Of a stretch of DNA of 13,685 bases, positions 1 to 7,229 are shown in pieces; position 1 is the stretch's first letter; every line of letters starts with the position of its first letter. The stretch comes from Alphaproteobacteria bacterium (GTDB taxonomy: Bacteria; Pseudomonadota; Alphaproteobacteria; ATCC43930; CGMCC-115725). A program made the position numbers and the translations under genes. The stretch lies in assembly GCA_030037055.1 (NCBI GenBank), contig JASHRZ010000087.1, positions 1 to 13,685 on the forward strand, in the 5' to 3' direction. A model generated the notes under the pieces. That model was given only the letters and a program-made list of their open reading frames with translations, was not told the origin of the DNA and searched no databases.

Positions 1-1377
1 ATCGGCGATTTTCAGGCGCGCGTCCCGCTCCGCCGCTACGAAGACATGTGGGAGGCGTATTGGCGGCACGACTTTCCGCGGCTTGTCGACTGCACCTGGC
101 CGGGCGTCATTCCTTTCTTCGCCCTGACCTCGGGCACGACCAGCGGCACGACCAAATACATCCCTTGTTCGCGGGAAATGAACCGGTCGAACGACTGGGC
201 GGCGATCGACATCCTCGTTCACCATCTCGCGAATCGGCCGCAGAGCCGCGTGCTTGGCGGCAAGAATCTGATGCTCGGCGGCAGCACCGACCTCGTCGAG
301 AACGCCCCTGGCATTCGCAGCGGCGACCTCAGCGGCATTGCCACGAGCCAGATCCCCCGGTGGGCACAGCCTTACTGCTTTCCCCCGCCGGAGCTCGCGC
401 TGATCGCCGACTGGGAGGACAAGATCAACAAGCTGGCGCGCGCGGCCATCAGCGAGGACGTTCGGACGATTACGGGAACGCCGAGCTGGCTGCTCATTTT
501 CTTCGAGCGCGTTTTCGCCCTTGCCGCCACCAGGTCGCGGCGCCTTTGCCTCGTCTTTCCGAACCTGGAGCTGTTGATTCACGGCGGCGTCAATTTCGCG
601 CCCTACCAGCCCGAGTTCGAGGAGCTCCTGAGCGGGAGCCACGCCGAGCTGCGCGAGGTCTATCCCGCGAGCGAGGGCTTCATCGCCATCGCCGACCGCG
701 GCTTCGGCGAGGGCTTGCGGCTCATCGTCGACAACGGACTGTTCTACGAGTTCGTCCCAACAGACGAGATCGAGGCTGCCAATCCGGCTCGGCACTGGCT
801 CGGCAATGCCGAGCCGGGCGTGGATTATGCGCTGGTGATCAGCAGCTGTGCGGGGCTTTGGGCCTATATTCTCGGCGACACCATCAGGTTTGTCGAGCGC
901 GAGCCGCCGCGCCTCCTTGTCACCGGCAGGATCTCTTATTCGCTCTCTGCGTTCGGCGAGCATCTCACCGGCGAGGAAATCGAACAAGCCGTAACCAAGG
1001 CCGCCGAGGCGGCGCGGGTTTGCCTCGCCGATTTCGCGGTGGGGCCGGTATTTCCCGGAGCCTCGCAGGCACGCGGGGGGCATCTCTATGTCGTCGAATT
1101 CCGCGACGCTGCACCGGTGGATATCGACGCTCTTGCGCGGATGATCGACGAACACCTCTGCCGCCAGAACGACGACTACCGTACCCATCGCTCAGGCGGC
1201 TTCGGCCTCGAAGCGCCGGTCGTCATGGTCGTCAAGCCCGGCACCTTCGCCGGCTGGATGAAAAGCCGCGGCCAGCTCGGAGGCCAGCACAAAGTGCCGC
1301 GGATCATCGCGGATCCGGATCTTTTCGCCGAGTTGCGGCGCTTCGCGGCACAACATGCGCAGCGCGGCGCGGTCTGA
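1..1377 (+). CDS. GH3-family acyl-adenylate/amide synthetase, 5' end outside window
   Basis: The frame is open from base 1 and matches GH3 proteins before the first ATG at 46, so the gene begins upstream of the window; 458 residues are visible. GH3 enzymes are ANL-superfamily ligases that adenylate a carboxylic acid and, in plants, join it to an amino acid. Three family signatures are readable, counting from base 1: the phosphate-binding loop TSGTTSGTTKYIP at about residues 43-55, YPASEG at 221-226, and GLWAYILGD at 285-293, which corresponds to the plant GLYRYRxGD motif. The C-terminal KSRGQ...QHKVPR at 421-434 is also typical. The gene converges on phaZ with only 10 bases between the stops. 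The substrate of bacterial members is not known to me. The family call is firm; the function is open. Confidence 0.88.
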   Translation: MGDFQARVPLRRYEDMWEAYWRHDFPRLVDCTWPGVIPFFALTSGTTSGTTKYIPCSREMNRSNDWAAIDILVHHLANRPQSRVLGGKNLMLGGSTDLVENAPGIRSGDLSGIATSQIPRWAQPYCFPPPELALIADWEDKINKLARAAISEDVRTITGTPSWLLIFFERVFALAATRSRRLCLVFPNLELLIHGGVNFAPYQPEFEELLSGSHAELREVYPASEGFIAIADRGFGEGLRLIVDNGLFYEFVPTDEIEAANPARHWLGNAEPGVDYALVISSCAGLWAYILGDTIRFVEREPPRLLVTGRISYSLSAFGEHLTGEEIEQAVTKAAEAARVCLADFAVGPVFPGASQARGGHLYVVEFRDAAPVDIDALARMIDEHLCRQNDDYRTHRSGGFGLEAPVVMVVKPGTFAGWMKSRGQLGGQHKVPRIIADPDLFAELRRFAAQHAQRGAV

Positions 1378-1387
1378 CGGCCTCCGC

Positions 1388-2491
1388 TCAAGCCATCGCC
1401 CGGATGAAGGCGCGAATACGCGGCATGACCTCGTTACGCCACGTTCGGCCATGGAACGTGCCGAAATGCCCGACGCCCCGCTGCAGATGATGCACCCGCC
1501 GCTCCCGGGGGATGTTGCGGCAAAGCTCGTGAGCGATGCCCGTTTGACCGGGGGCGGAGACGTCATCGTGCTCGCCTTCCACCGTCATCAGCGCCGTCTT
1601 GGTGATCGCGGCTGGCTCGACGCGCTCGCCGCGCCAGAACAATCGGCGCCGCGGCAAGGCGAATTCATGAAAGACCAGATTTATGGTGTCGAGAAAGAAC
1701 GCCGCAGGCAGATCCATCACCGACAGATATACCTCCAAGAACGGCTGTTCTGCGGCATTCTCGCCGTCATCGTACAGCACTTTGCCGAGCAGCTCGCCGC
1801 CGCTGGCGATATGGCGCGAGAGATAGGCGATCAGCGCCGAGTGCTGAACGGCGGCGGGATAGACAAGGCGGCCTTGTCCGGCAAAGCCGGCGGGCACTGC
1901 GGCGATCGCATGGTTCTCGAACCACTGCAAAGGACGAAGGCGGGCGAGGCGATCGACACGCGTGGGCTCGATGCGGGGGTCGAGCATCCCGTTGATCAGC
2001 GTGAGCGTGCGCGGCTCGGCGGCATCGCGCTGCTCGGCGAGCAGCGCCGTTGCCGCCAGTGCCGGCATCGCCGACTGGCAGAGCGCGAGCAGGTGCAGCG
2101 GAAAGCCGAGATGCCGGATGAAATCGGAGACATAAGCGATGTTCTCCTCGACGCTGAAATCGCCGTTTGCGAGAGCGACCTCCCGCGCGTCCGTCCAGTC
2201 GGTGAAATAGACGTCATGCTCGCGCGCGAGCGCGACCATCAGGTCCCCCAGGAGCGCGGCAAAATGGCCGGAGAGCGGCGTGACCACCAGCACGCGTGGG
2301 TCGTCGCGGCGCACCTCCCGGTCGAGATGAATCAACCGGCAGAACGGCTTTTCGACGAGCGTTCGCTGCGTAATCGCCACCGGCGGCCCGCCGCTCGCAA
2401 TACGGCCAAGAGCAAGCTCTGGGCGGCGATGCCGGCGAGTCGGCGCGTAGGCGGCGGCCAAGGGCACAAGCCACGGCACTGCGTACGTCAT
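1388..2491 (-). CDS. phaZ: Intracellular polyhydroxybutyrate depolymerase (PhaZ)
   Basis: A 367-residue alpha/beta-hydrolase of the intracellular PHB depolymerase family, which hydrolyses amorphous cytoplasmic PHB granules to mobilise stored carbon. Family blocks run in order: EKPFCRLIHL at about 47-56, VVTPLSGH at 69-76, VYFTDWTDARE at 94-104, the nucleophile elbow LCQSAMPALAA at 137-147 with Cys138 in place of the usual serine (characteristic of this family), VEGEHDD at 304-310 carrying the acid, and GVGHFGTFHGRTWR at 339-352 with His342. It lacks roughly 40-50 N-terminal residues compared with the usual lengths of just over 400. No ORF extends upstream in this frame, so the short form is genuine here. 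The ATG overlaps the stop of the upstream hydrolase lipoprotein as ATGA, implying translational coupling. Transcription probably starts beyond that gene, near the FNR-type box at 3880. Confidence 0.9.
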   Translation of the reverse strand: MTYAVPWLVPLAAAYAPTRRHRRPELALGRIASGGPPVAITQRTLVEKPFCRLIHLDREVRRDDPRVLVVTPLSGHFAALLGDLMVALAREHDVYFTDWTDAREVALANGDFSVEENIAYVSDFIRHLGFPLHLLALCQSAMPALAATALLAEQRDAAEPRTLTLINGMLDPRIEPTRVDRLARLRPLQWFENHAIAAVPAGFAGQGRLVYPAAVQHSALIAYLSRHIASGGELLGKVLYDDGENAAEQPFLEVYLSVMDLPAAFFLDTINLVFHEFALPRRRLFWRGERVEPAAITKTALMTVEGEHDDVSAPGQTGIAHELCRNIPRERRVHHLQRGVGHFGTFHGRTWRNEVMPRIRAFIRAMA

Positions 2492-3759
2492 GGCCGTGGC
2501 GGGCCGTCGAGCCCGATCTTGCTCAAGGCCGCGGCGGACTGGGCGGGCACGCTCGGCCGGTGCGCCGCCTCCGCGATAGCGTCGCGCTCCGCGAGAAGCC
2601 GGTACGCGGCGCCGAGCAGGGCCAGGAAATCCGACAGGCCGAAAACGCCGAGATCGACATGCGTGAGGCTGTCGACGAGGTAAAGCGCCGCGCGATCCCC
2701 CGCGGCAAGGGCGAGCCGCTCGCTCTCGCTTGCCGGAATGATGGCGTCGTCGCGGCCGTGGACCAGGATCAGCCGGGGCGGAAGCTTCGAGAGGTCGTGT
2801 CCCTTGACATCCAACGCCGCCATGTCCGCCCTGATTGCCGGCGGCAAAGCCGCGATGAGCCCGGGAACCGCCGCCGGCTCTCGATTGACGAGCAGGGCAT
2901 AGACGGCCCGCCCCTCCGATCCGAGGCTCGCAACCAAATCGCCGACCTCAGCTTTCGGATCGGCCATCTTGCGCTCGGCGATACGGCCGACGAGGTCGCG
3001 ATCGCTCGGCAGGGCCAGACGGTCCGTATTGCTGCGTGCAAAAACCCATTTTCCGTACTCGTTCGGCGCACGATACCGCCATTCTCCCGTTCCGGGGTCC
3101 CGGAAGTTGCCGGTCGTGAAGAAGGTGATCGCGGCCTCGATGTCGTAGTAACCGCCGACGGCGACGATGAAGGCAACGCGATCCCGGGCGTCATCCTCCA
3201 GCGTGGCGAGGATCGCCGGCGCCACCGCATAGGAGAAGGCAACCATGCCGAGCGTCGGCGAGGGCTGCGTGTCGAAGGGGGGGCCGAGATAGACGACGGC
3301 GTCCGCAATGTCGCGAATGTCGGCCGGCCTGACCTTCTGATCGCGCAGGCTCGGAATATCCGGCACCAATACGCGAAACCGCGCGCGGGCCAAGCTTCGG
3401 GCAAAGGCGACGAGGCGTGGATCGTCTTTCCCCTGCGGCGTCAGGCCCGGCACCAGCACCAACGCCGCATCGGCAGGTTGTGCCGGCTCATAGAGATCGC
3501 CGCAGTGCCGCCGCGTCGCCACCTCGTAAGCGACAGGCCGGCGCAGAGGCTCGAACGTGCTCTCCTTGAAGTGGCTTGGACCGGGACCGGCCGCGATATC
3601 CTCCAGAACGTCGATCGCCTCGAACGTGCGCGACGGCGAGCAGCCGAGGAGCAAATGTGCAAGGCCGAGCACGAGCACGCAAAAGGCGCGCCTGCGACGG
3701 CAATGCGCTGCGCGACTTGGGCTCTGGGCGGTGCGTGCGGCGACCGCGAGGAAAACCAT
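2488..3759 (-). CDS. Alpha/beta-hydrolase lipoprotein
   Basis: The reading frame continues far upstream without a stop, but the ATG at 3759 gives a sensible protein of 423 residues. It has an RRRR n-region (21-24), a hydrophobic stretch (25-39) and a lipobox LLLGC with Cys40, so it is predicted to be a lipidated envelope protein. The rest reads as an alpha/beta-hydrolase: LVLVPGLTPQGKDDPR near 100-115, a strand-turn-helix GMVAFSYAVAP with Ser176 as candidate nucleophile, LVHGRDD at 332-338 for the acid, and THVDLG with His367. The elbow is FSYAV rather than a clean GxSxG. It overlaps phaZ by four bases, suggesting a two-gene operon. The Shine-Dalgarno sequence is weak, so the start could shift by a few codons. 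The substrate is unknown; an ester linked to PHB or oligomer turnover is only a guess from the neighbour. Confidence 0.75.
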   Translation of the reverse strand: MVFLAVAARTAQSPSRAAHCRRRRAFCVLVLGLAHLLLGCSPSRTFEAIDVLEDIAAGPGPSHFKESTFEPLRRPVAYEVATRRHCGDLYEPAQPADAALVLVPGLTPQGKDDPRLVAFARSLARARFRVLVPDIPSLRDQKVRPADIRDIADAVVYLGPPFDTQPSPTLGMVAFSYAVAPAILATLEDDARDRVAFIVAVGGYYDIEAAITFFTTGNFRDPGTGEWRYRAPNEYGKWVFARSNTDRLALPSDRDLVGRIAERKMADPKAEVGDLVASLGSEGRAVYALLVNREPAAVPGLIAALPPAIRADMAALDVKGHDLSKLPPRLILVHGRDDAIIPASESERLALAAGDRAALYLVDSLTHVDLGVFGLSDFLALLGAAYRLLAERDAIAEAAHRPSVPAQSAAALSKIGLDGPPRP

Positions 3760-3879
3760 GATCAGCTCGGTATGGCGGCGAGCGACCGATGCCGCCGCCG
3801 CAATGGACGCTATCGCGACGCCGCAACCGGGCACATTGATCCAAAGCAATCGATCCCTGGTCCCTCGCAGGGCGGCAGG

Positions 3880-3893
3880 TTGATCTGGATCAA
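3880..3893. promoter_or_regulatory. Perfect FNR/FixK-type box in divergent promoter region
   Basis: TTGAT-CTGG-ATCAA is an exact match to the FNR/FixK/Anr consensus TTGAT-N4-ATCAA. It sits in the 249-base divergent gap between the hydrolase-phaZ operon (start 3759) and the CBS gene (start 4009), about 120 bases from each. For the CBS gene, a site centred at -41.5 would place the transcript start near 3928, and a GAGAAT-like -10 lies at 3917-3922. A weaker half-site match, TTGAT-CCAA-AGCAA, lies at 3836-3849. Nothing else is recognised in 3760-4008. Confidence 0.75.
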
Positions 3894-4008
3894 GGCGAGC
3901 TGGATGGTGATCCGCGAGAGAATTGTCCGGCAGCGACTTTGGATCCGGGGTGAGACAGGCGGCGCCGCGGAGGATTGGCGCCCCTGGCGGTCGACGAGGG
4001 AGCACGAC

Positions 4009-4446
4009 ATGAAGGCCGGCGACATCATGACCCGCAAGGTATCGGTTGCTTCGCCCGACGACACCGTCGAGAGCGCGGCACGCCTCATGGCCCGCGTCGA
4101 TGCCGGCATCCTGCCCGTCGTCTCGGGGGCTCGCGTCGAGGGCCTGGTCACCGATCGTGACATCGTGGTTCGCGCCGTGGCTGCCGGAAAGCCTGTTGCG
4201 ACCTGCACCGTGGACGACATCATGACGGAAGAGGTCCATTACTGCCTCGAAGACGACGCCGTCGAAGATGTGGCGAAGCGCATGGGAGAGCTCGGGGTGA
4301 GGCGCATGCCAGTCTTCGACCGAAGCAATTCCCTGATCGGGATCATCTCCCTCGACGACGTTGCGGCGCATGTCCAGTGGGATCACCCGGTCGCCGACGC
4401 GCTTCGCCGAATCGCGCACGTCTCGCGCGCTCCGCGGTCGATGTGA
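4009..4446 (+). CDS. Paired CBS-domain protein (first of two)
   Basis: A 145-residue protein made almost entirely of two CBS motifs (about 7-58 and 70-122), forming one Bateman module. Such modules bind adenosine nucleotides or related ligands and usually sense energy state. Each half has the typical pattern: DIMTRKVSVASPDDTV...GLVTDRDI in the first, and DIMTEEVHYC...RRMPVFD...GIISLDDV in the second. There is no catalytic domain, so it probably acts by binding a partner or ligand. The ATG at 4009 is preceded by a GAGGGAG Shine-Dalgarno about 7 bases upstream; the much longer frame upstream is antisense to the hydrolase gene. It shares an FNR-type box with the divergent phaZ operon. It is paralogous to the CBS protein at 12086, including an aligned Cys79. 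Confidence 0.9.
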   Translation: MKAGDIMTRKVSVASPDDTVESAARLMARVDAGILPVVSGARVEGLVTDRDIVVRAVAAGKPVATCTVDDIMTEEVHYCLEDDAVEDVAKRMGELGVRRMPVFDRSNSLIGIISLDDVAAHVQWDHPVADALRRIAHVSRAPRSM

Positions 4447-4559
4447 TCGGCGGCACGTCGGCGGGCTGGCGCGAGGCGGTAGGTCGGAGATCGAGCAGCA
4501 CTTTGTGGGGACGGCGGCGCCAACGCCGCGTGCGCAGACGGATTTTGCGAGGCAGAGCC

Positions 4560-4916
4560 ATGCGGATCAATGCGACCGAGTTCGGCAGCATCACCATCGA
4601 CGGCGAGACCTACGACCATGACGTCGTCATCGGCCTTTCCGGCGAGGTAAAGAAACGAAAAAAGCGTCTTTCGAAGGCGCAATACGGCACCTCGCACATC
4701 ATCTCGAAAGCTGAAGCCAAGGCGGTCTTCGAGAAGGGATGCGATGTCATCATCATCGGCACCGGCCAAGACGGCAACGTGCGGCTCTCCGCCGAGGCGA
4801 AAGACTATTTCGATAAGCACCGCTGCCAGGTCGTGCTCCAGCGCACACCGGAGGCTATCGATGCCTTCAATCGCTCGCAAGCGCACAAGATAGCGCTGAT
4901 GCATGTGACGTGCTGA
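4560..4916 (+). CDS. Mth938/NDUFAF3-like domain protein (DUF498)
   Basis: A 118-residue single-domain protein. The order of INATEFGSITIDGETYDHDVVI, the basic KKRKKR stretch (31-36), CDVIIIGTGQDGNVRL near 61-76 and the repeated strand CQVVLQRTPEAIDAFN near 89-104 matches the Mth938-like family, which includes the mitochondrial complex I assembly factor NDUFAF3. The bacterial role is not established, so no function is assigned. The ATG at 4560 has a CGAGG-type Shine-Dalgarno about 10 bases upstream. It follows the CBS gene by 113 bases in the same direction and may be co-transcribed, though no promoter is obvious in the gap. It converges with the DUF3775 gene. Confidence 0.85.
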   Translation: MRINATEFGSITIDGETYDHDVVIGLSGEVKKRKKRLSKAQYGTSHIISKAEAKAVFEKGCDVIIIGTGQDGNVRLSAEAKDYFDKHRCQVVLQRTPEAIDAFNRSQAHKIALMHVTC

Positions 4917-4932
4917 TCGGCGGCTGAAGATT

Positions 4933-4951
4933 GGTGCCGATTCCCGGCGCC
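4933..4951. terminator. Possible shared hairpin between convergent genes
   Basis: GGTGCCG, a loop of ATTCC and CGGCGCC form a 7-bp stem with one G-T wobble. It lies in the 76-base gap between the stops of the Mth938-like (+) and DUF3775 (-) genes. There is no T-tract, so intrinsic termination is uncertain. Confidence 0.3.
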
Positions 4952-4992
4952 TGCCCTGCGATGCGCATGGGCTTGAGCCCCCAGTTCCCGCG

Positions 4993-5403
4993 TCACGCGA
5001 GTGCGAGGGTGTAGAGGCCCTTCATGACGAGGTCGTGCAGATCCGGCTCTTCAATGATGGCATCGATTGCGGATTCAGGCGCCATCGAGGCCGCAGTCAC
5101 GGCCTTTGCCCAGTCCTTGGCGGCATACTCACCGCGGCCGAGCCAGATGAGCGCCCGCAGTTCGGGAAGGGCCGCCTCAGGCAAACCGGCGATGGCCTGC
5201 CGGAGCGCGAGCCCCGCCGAATGGCCCGGCGGCAGCGACTCTAGGCCCACTGCGCTACCGGGATTGTGCTCGCCCCGCGCCGGCGCCGGCTCGCCGAGTT
5301 CCCTTTCCGGAAGCGGCGACAGGCTCCAATCGCGCGCCCGCCGCGCCGCCTGGGCCAATGCAGCGACGTGCTTGGCTTGGTCCACCGTGAGCTGCTCAAG
5401 CAT
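4993..5403 (-). CDS. DUF3775 domain protein
   Basis: A 136-residue, Ala/Leu-rich, probably helical cytoplasmic protein. The C-terminal two thirds matches the DUF3775 pattern: LRQAIAGLPEAALPELRALIWLGRGEY at about 67-93 (the L-x-AL-x-W-GRG core), then alternating acidic helices ending in DLHDLVMKGLYTLAL. No catalytic motif, signal peptide or membrane segment is visible. A GGGAGG Shine-Dalgarno lies about 7 bases before the ATG at 5403. It is 54 bases downstream of the cytochrome b gene on the same strand and is probably co-transcribed with it. Function is unknown. Confidence 0.82.
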   Translation of the reverse strand: MLEQLTVDQAKHVAALAQAARRARDWSLSPLPERELGEPAPARGEHNPGSAVGLESLPPGHSAGLALRQAIAGLPEAALPELRALIWLGRGEYAAKDWAKAVTAASMAPESAIDAIIEEPDLHDLVMKGLYTLALA

Positions 5404-5457
5404 TTCAGTCCTCCCGATTTCGGCTCGGCAAGACGGCGGACTGCGCCCCTTCCGTCT

Positions 5458-6252
5458 TCAGTGCCGGCGACGAGCCGGCCTCCGGCGGGGCCCGACATCC
5501 GTCTTGTTTTCGTCCTCGGGCCTGCCGGGGAGCGATTTCCAGCCCGTGAGCATGGCCGAAACCAGATCCCCGCCTTCCCGCAGTTCTGTCGTGATCACCG
5601 CCACGACATGTTGGATCGTGGCAATCACGAGCAGGTAGAAGCCGTAGAGATGCGCCAGGCGGATCGGAGTCCTTATTGCCGCAGCGTCCGCCCCCGTCCA
5701 ATCGATCGCCCAGGGCAGGTATGGGATTGGCGTCCCGACCGGCCATTGGGCGGTCGGCTCGCCGACCCATCGCTCGGGGGGCGCGAGTTGATCGATGCCG
5801 AGCAGTGTCAACCCGCTCAGGATTTGCACCGCGAGGAGAATGAACAGCACGGTCACCCCGAGCCGGGCCAACGGGTTGTGTCCGATGTAATATTGCGGAT
5901 GTCCGGCGACGAAAGCCGACAAATAGGCCCTGAGATCTTTCCAATAGCCATGGCCGCCGGGAAGGACCGCACGCCATTGGGCGGATCGGCTGCCGCGAAA
6001 CGCCCAGTAGCAGCGCCAGAGGACATTGAGGGTCAAGGCCACGCCGAACACGACATGAATGCGCTGCAGCTGATGCGTTCCCTCGTCGCCGACCCCGAAC
6101 CAGCGGCCGGTGAGCATTGCAGTGCCGAGGATCAGCAGCGTGGCGACCAAGATCGCGTTGATCCAATGGAACCAACGCGTCGGCGCGTCCCAGGCGCGAT
6201 AGGCACGCAACGGATAGCTTGCGCCGGCGGCGTGCTGCTTTCGAGCGACCAT
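5458..6252 (-). CDS. Membrane cytochrome b (b561 / Ni-Fe hydrogenase b-type)
   Basis: A 264-residue integral membrane protein of the bacterial b561/HupC-like superfamily, which carries electrons between quinone and a partner through two hemes. Hydrophobic segments lie near 28-48, 66-83, 130-152 and 198-220. Candidate heme-ligand histidines fit the family: RWFHWINA (His29), RIHVVFG (His66), RLAHLYGF (His201) and TIQHVVAV (His215). The tail is hydrophilic and Arg-rich. No hydrogenase, formate dehydrogenase or c-type partner lies nearby, so its redox partner is unknown. The ATG at 6252 has no Shine-Dalgarno. A TATCCT-like -10 sits only about 5 bases upstream on the minus strand, and an FNR-type box is centred about 42 bases upstream, which suggests a leaderless, FNR-activated transcript. 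The DUF3775 gene follows. Confidence 0.88.
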   Translation of the reverse strand: MVARKQHAAGASYPLRAYRAWDAPTRWFHWINAILVATLLILGTAMLTGRWFGVGDEGTHQLQRIHVVFGVALTLNVLWRCYWAFRGSRSAQWRAVLPGGHGYWKDLRAYLSAFVAGHPQYYIGHNPLARLGVTVLFILLAVQILSGLTLLGIDQLAPPERWVGEPTAQWPVGTPIPYLPWAIDWTGADAAAIRTPIRLAHLYGFYLLVIATIQHVVAVITTELREGGDLVSAMLTGWKSLPGRPEDENKTDVGPRRRPARRRH

Positions 6253-6287
6253 GTAGAGGATAAAGCCATGGATGGAGGGCTGTCGCT

Positions 6288-6301
6288 TTGATGCAGATCA
6301 A
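6288..6301. promoter_or_regulatory. Perfect FNR/FixK-type box overlapping the MBL gene start
   Basis: TTGAT-GCAG-ATCAA is an exact consensus match. Its centre (6294.5) is about 42 bases from the cytochrome b start at 6252, the class II activator spacing for a minus-strand transcript starting at or next to that ATG. On the plus strand it covers the first codons of the MBL-fold gene, where binding would be expected to block rather than help. Functional use is inferred. Confidence 0.72.
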
Positions 6302-7139
6302 CCGGCCATCGGTGACGAAATACCGAGCGTCGAGAGCACGCATCCCTGCGGAGCGACCGCCTGCCTCCGGGAGCATCGAACTCGTCTTTCTCGGCACGCG
6401 CGGTGAAATCGAGCGGCGTACGCGTCGTCACTGGCGGCACAGCGCGCTCCTGTTGCGCTATGGCCGAGCCCGCATCATGGTCGACTGCGGCGCCGATTGG
6501 CGCAGACGCGTTGCGCGCTTGGCACCCAGCGCGATCGTGCTGACCCACGGCCACCCCGATCACGCTTTCGGCCTTGCCGATGGCGTCCGCTGTCCTGTCT
6601 ATGCGACCAAGGAGACTTGGAAACTGATCGAGCGCTATCCCGTCACCCGCCGCGGCGTCATCTCGGTGGGCGAGCCGCTTGCGATCGAAGGAATTTGTTT
6701 CGAAGCATTTTCGGTCGAGCATTCGACGCGCGCGCCGGCGGTCGGTTACCGCATCACGGCAGGTGCCGCATCGATATTCTATGTACCGGACGTGGTTGCC
6801 ATCCGGCATCGGGCCCGCGCGCTCACCGGCGTCACCCTCTATGTCGGCGACGGCGCGAGCCTCTTCCGCCCGATCATCCGCCGGCGCGATGGTCGCCGCA
6901 TCGGTCATACGACCATTCGCGCGCAGCTCGGCTGGTGCGCGGAGGAAGGCGTGAGCAATGCGATCTTCACTCACTGCGGCAGCGGCATCGTCGGCCGCGA
7001 CGGGCGGCGCGTCGGCGCGCTGCTCCGGCGGCTCGCCCGCGAGCACGGCGTTGCCGCTCGCATCGCCCATGACGGGCTCCGGATCACCCTGCCCGGCGCC
7101 GCCTGGCGCAAGCGAAGAGCCGCGGCCAGCGGCCATTGA
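6288..7139 (+). CDS. MBL-fold metallohydrolase
   Basis: A metallo-beta-lactamase-fold hydrolase of about 283 residues. It shows the metal motif HGHPDH (His87, His89, Asp91, His92, counting from TTG 6288), His145 in SVEHSTRAP, a metal-bridging aspartate candidate in YVPDV (Asp168) or VGDG (Asp188), and a C-terminal THCGSG with His229. The core starts with the strand IELVFLGTRGE and resembles the PhnP/tRNase Z side of the superfamily, many of which cut phosphodiesters; the substrate cannot be read from the sequence. The start is ambiguous: TTG 6288 lies 8 bases after a GGAGGG Shine-Dalgarno, ATG 6291 lies 11 bases after it, and GTG 6312 has none. Genes for an MlaC-like protein and RtcA follow on the same strand, but a separate FNR-type box precedes them. 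Confidence 0.87.
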   Translation: MMQINRPSVTKYRASRARIPAERPPASGSIELVFLGTRGEIERRTRRHWRHSALLLRYGRARIMVDCGADWRRRVARLAPSAIVLTHGHPDHAFGLADGVRCPVYATKETWKLIERYPVTRRGVISVGEPLAIEGICFEAFSVEHSTRAPAVGYRITAGAASIFYVPDVVAIRHRARALTGVTLYVGDGASLFRPIIRRRDGRRIGHTTIRAQLGWCAEEGVSNAIFTHCGSGIVGRDGRRVGALLRRLAREHGVAARIAHDGLRITLPGAAWRKRRAAASGH

Positions 7140-7159
7140 AGCAGGTCAGCCTGAGCGGG

Positions 7160-7173
7160 TTGACATGCATCAA
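7160..7173. promoter_or_regulatory. FNR/FixK-type box upstream of the MlaC-like gene
   Basis: TTGAC-ATGC-ATCAA fits TTGAY-N4-ATCAA. Centred at 7166.5, it predicts a class II transcript start near 7208. A TAAGTT -10-like element sits at 7196-7201, the right distance, and the ATG follows at 7230. This is the most complete promoter arrangement of the boxes in the window. Confidence 0.7.
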
Positions 7174-7229
7174 GGCAGCCGGCGGAAATCGGGCGTAAGT
7201 TTTTGTTTCGGTTGCCGGAGACCAATCCC

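Noticed and set aside
2322..2335. TCGAG-ATGA-ATCAA, a possible FNR-type site
   Set aside because: Only one good half-site and it is inside the phaZ coding region.
3836..3849. TTGAT-CCAA-AGCAA near the perfect box at 3880
   Set aside because: Second half-site is poor; mentioned only as a possible accessory site, not as a separate feature.
2560..4008. Long plus-strand open frame upstream of the first CBS protein
   Set aside because: It runs antisense to the hydrolase lipoprotein, has Arg-rich low-quality protein, and a clear Shine-Dalgarno and CBS start occur at 4009.
3760..4419. Minus-strand extension of the hydrolase frame to 4419
   Set aside because: It is antisense to the CBS gene; the lipoprotein signal starting at 3759 is a natural N-terminus.
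5266..6291. 341-residue plus-strand frame opposite the cytochrome b and DUF3775 genes
   Set aside because: The minus strand carries histidine-bearing membrane segments and a DUF3775 pattern; the plus frame shows no family.
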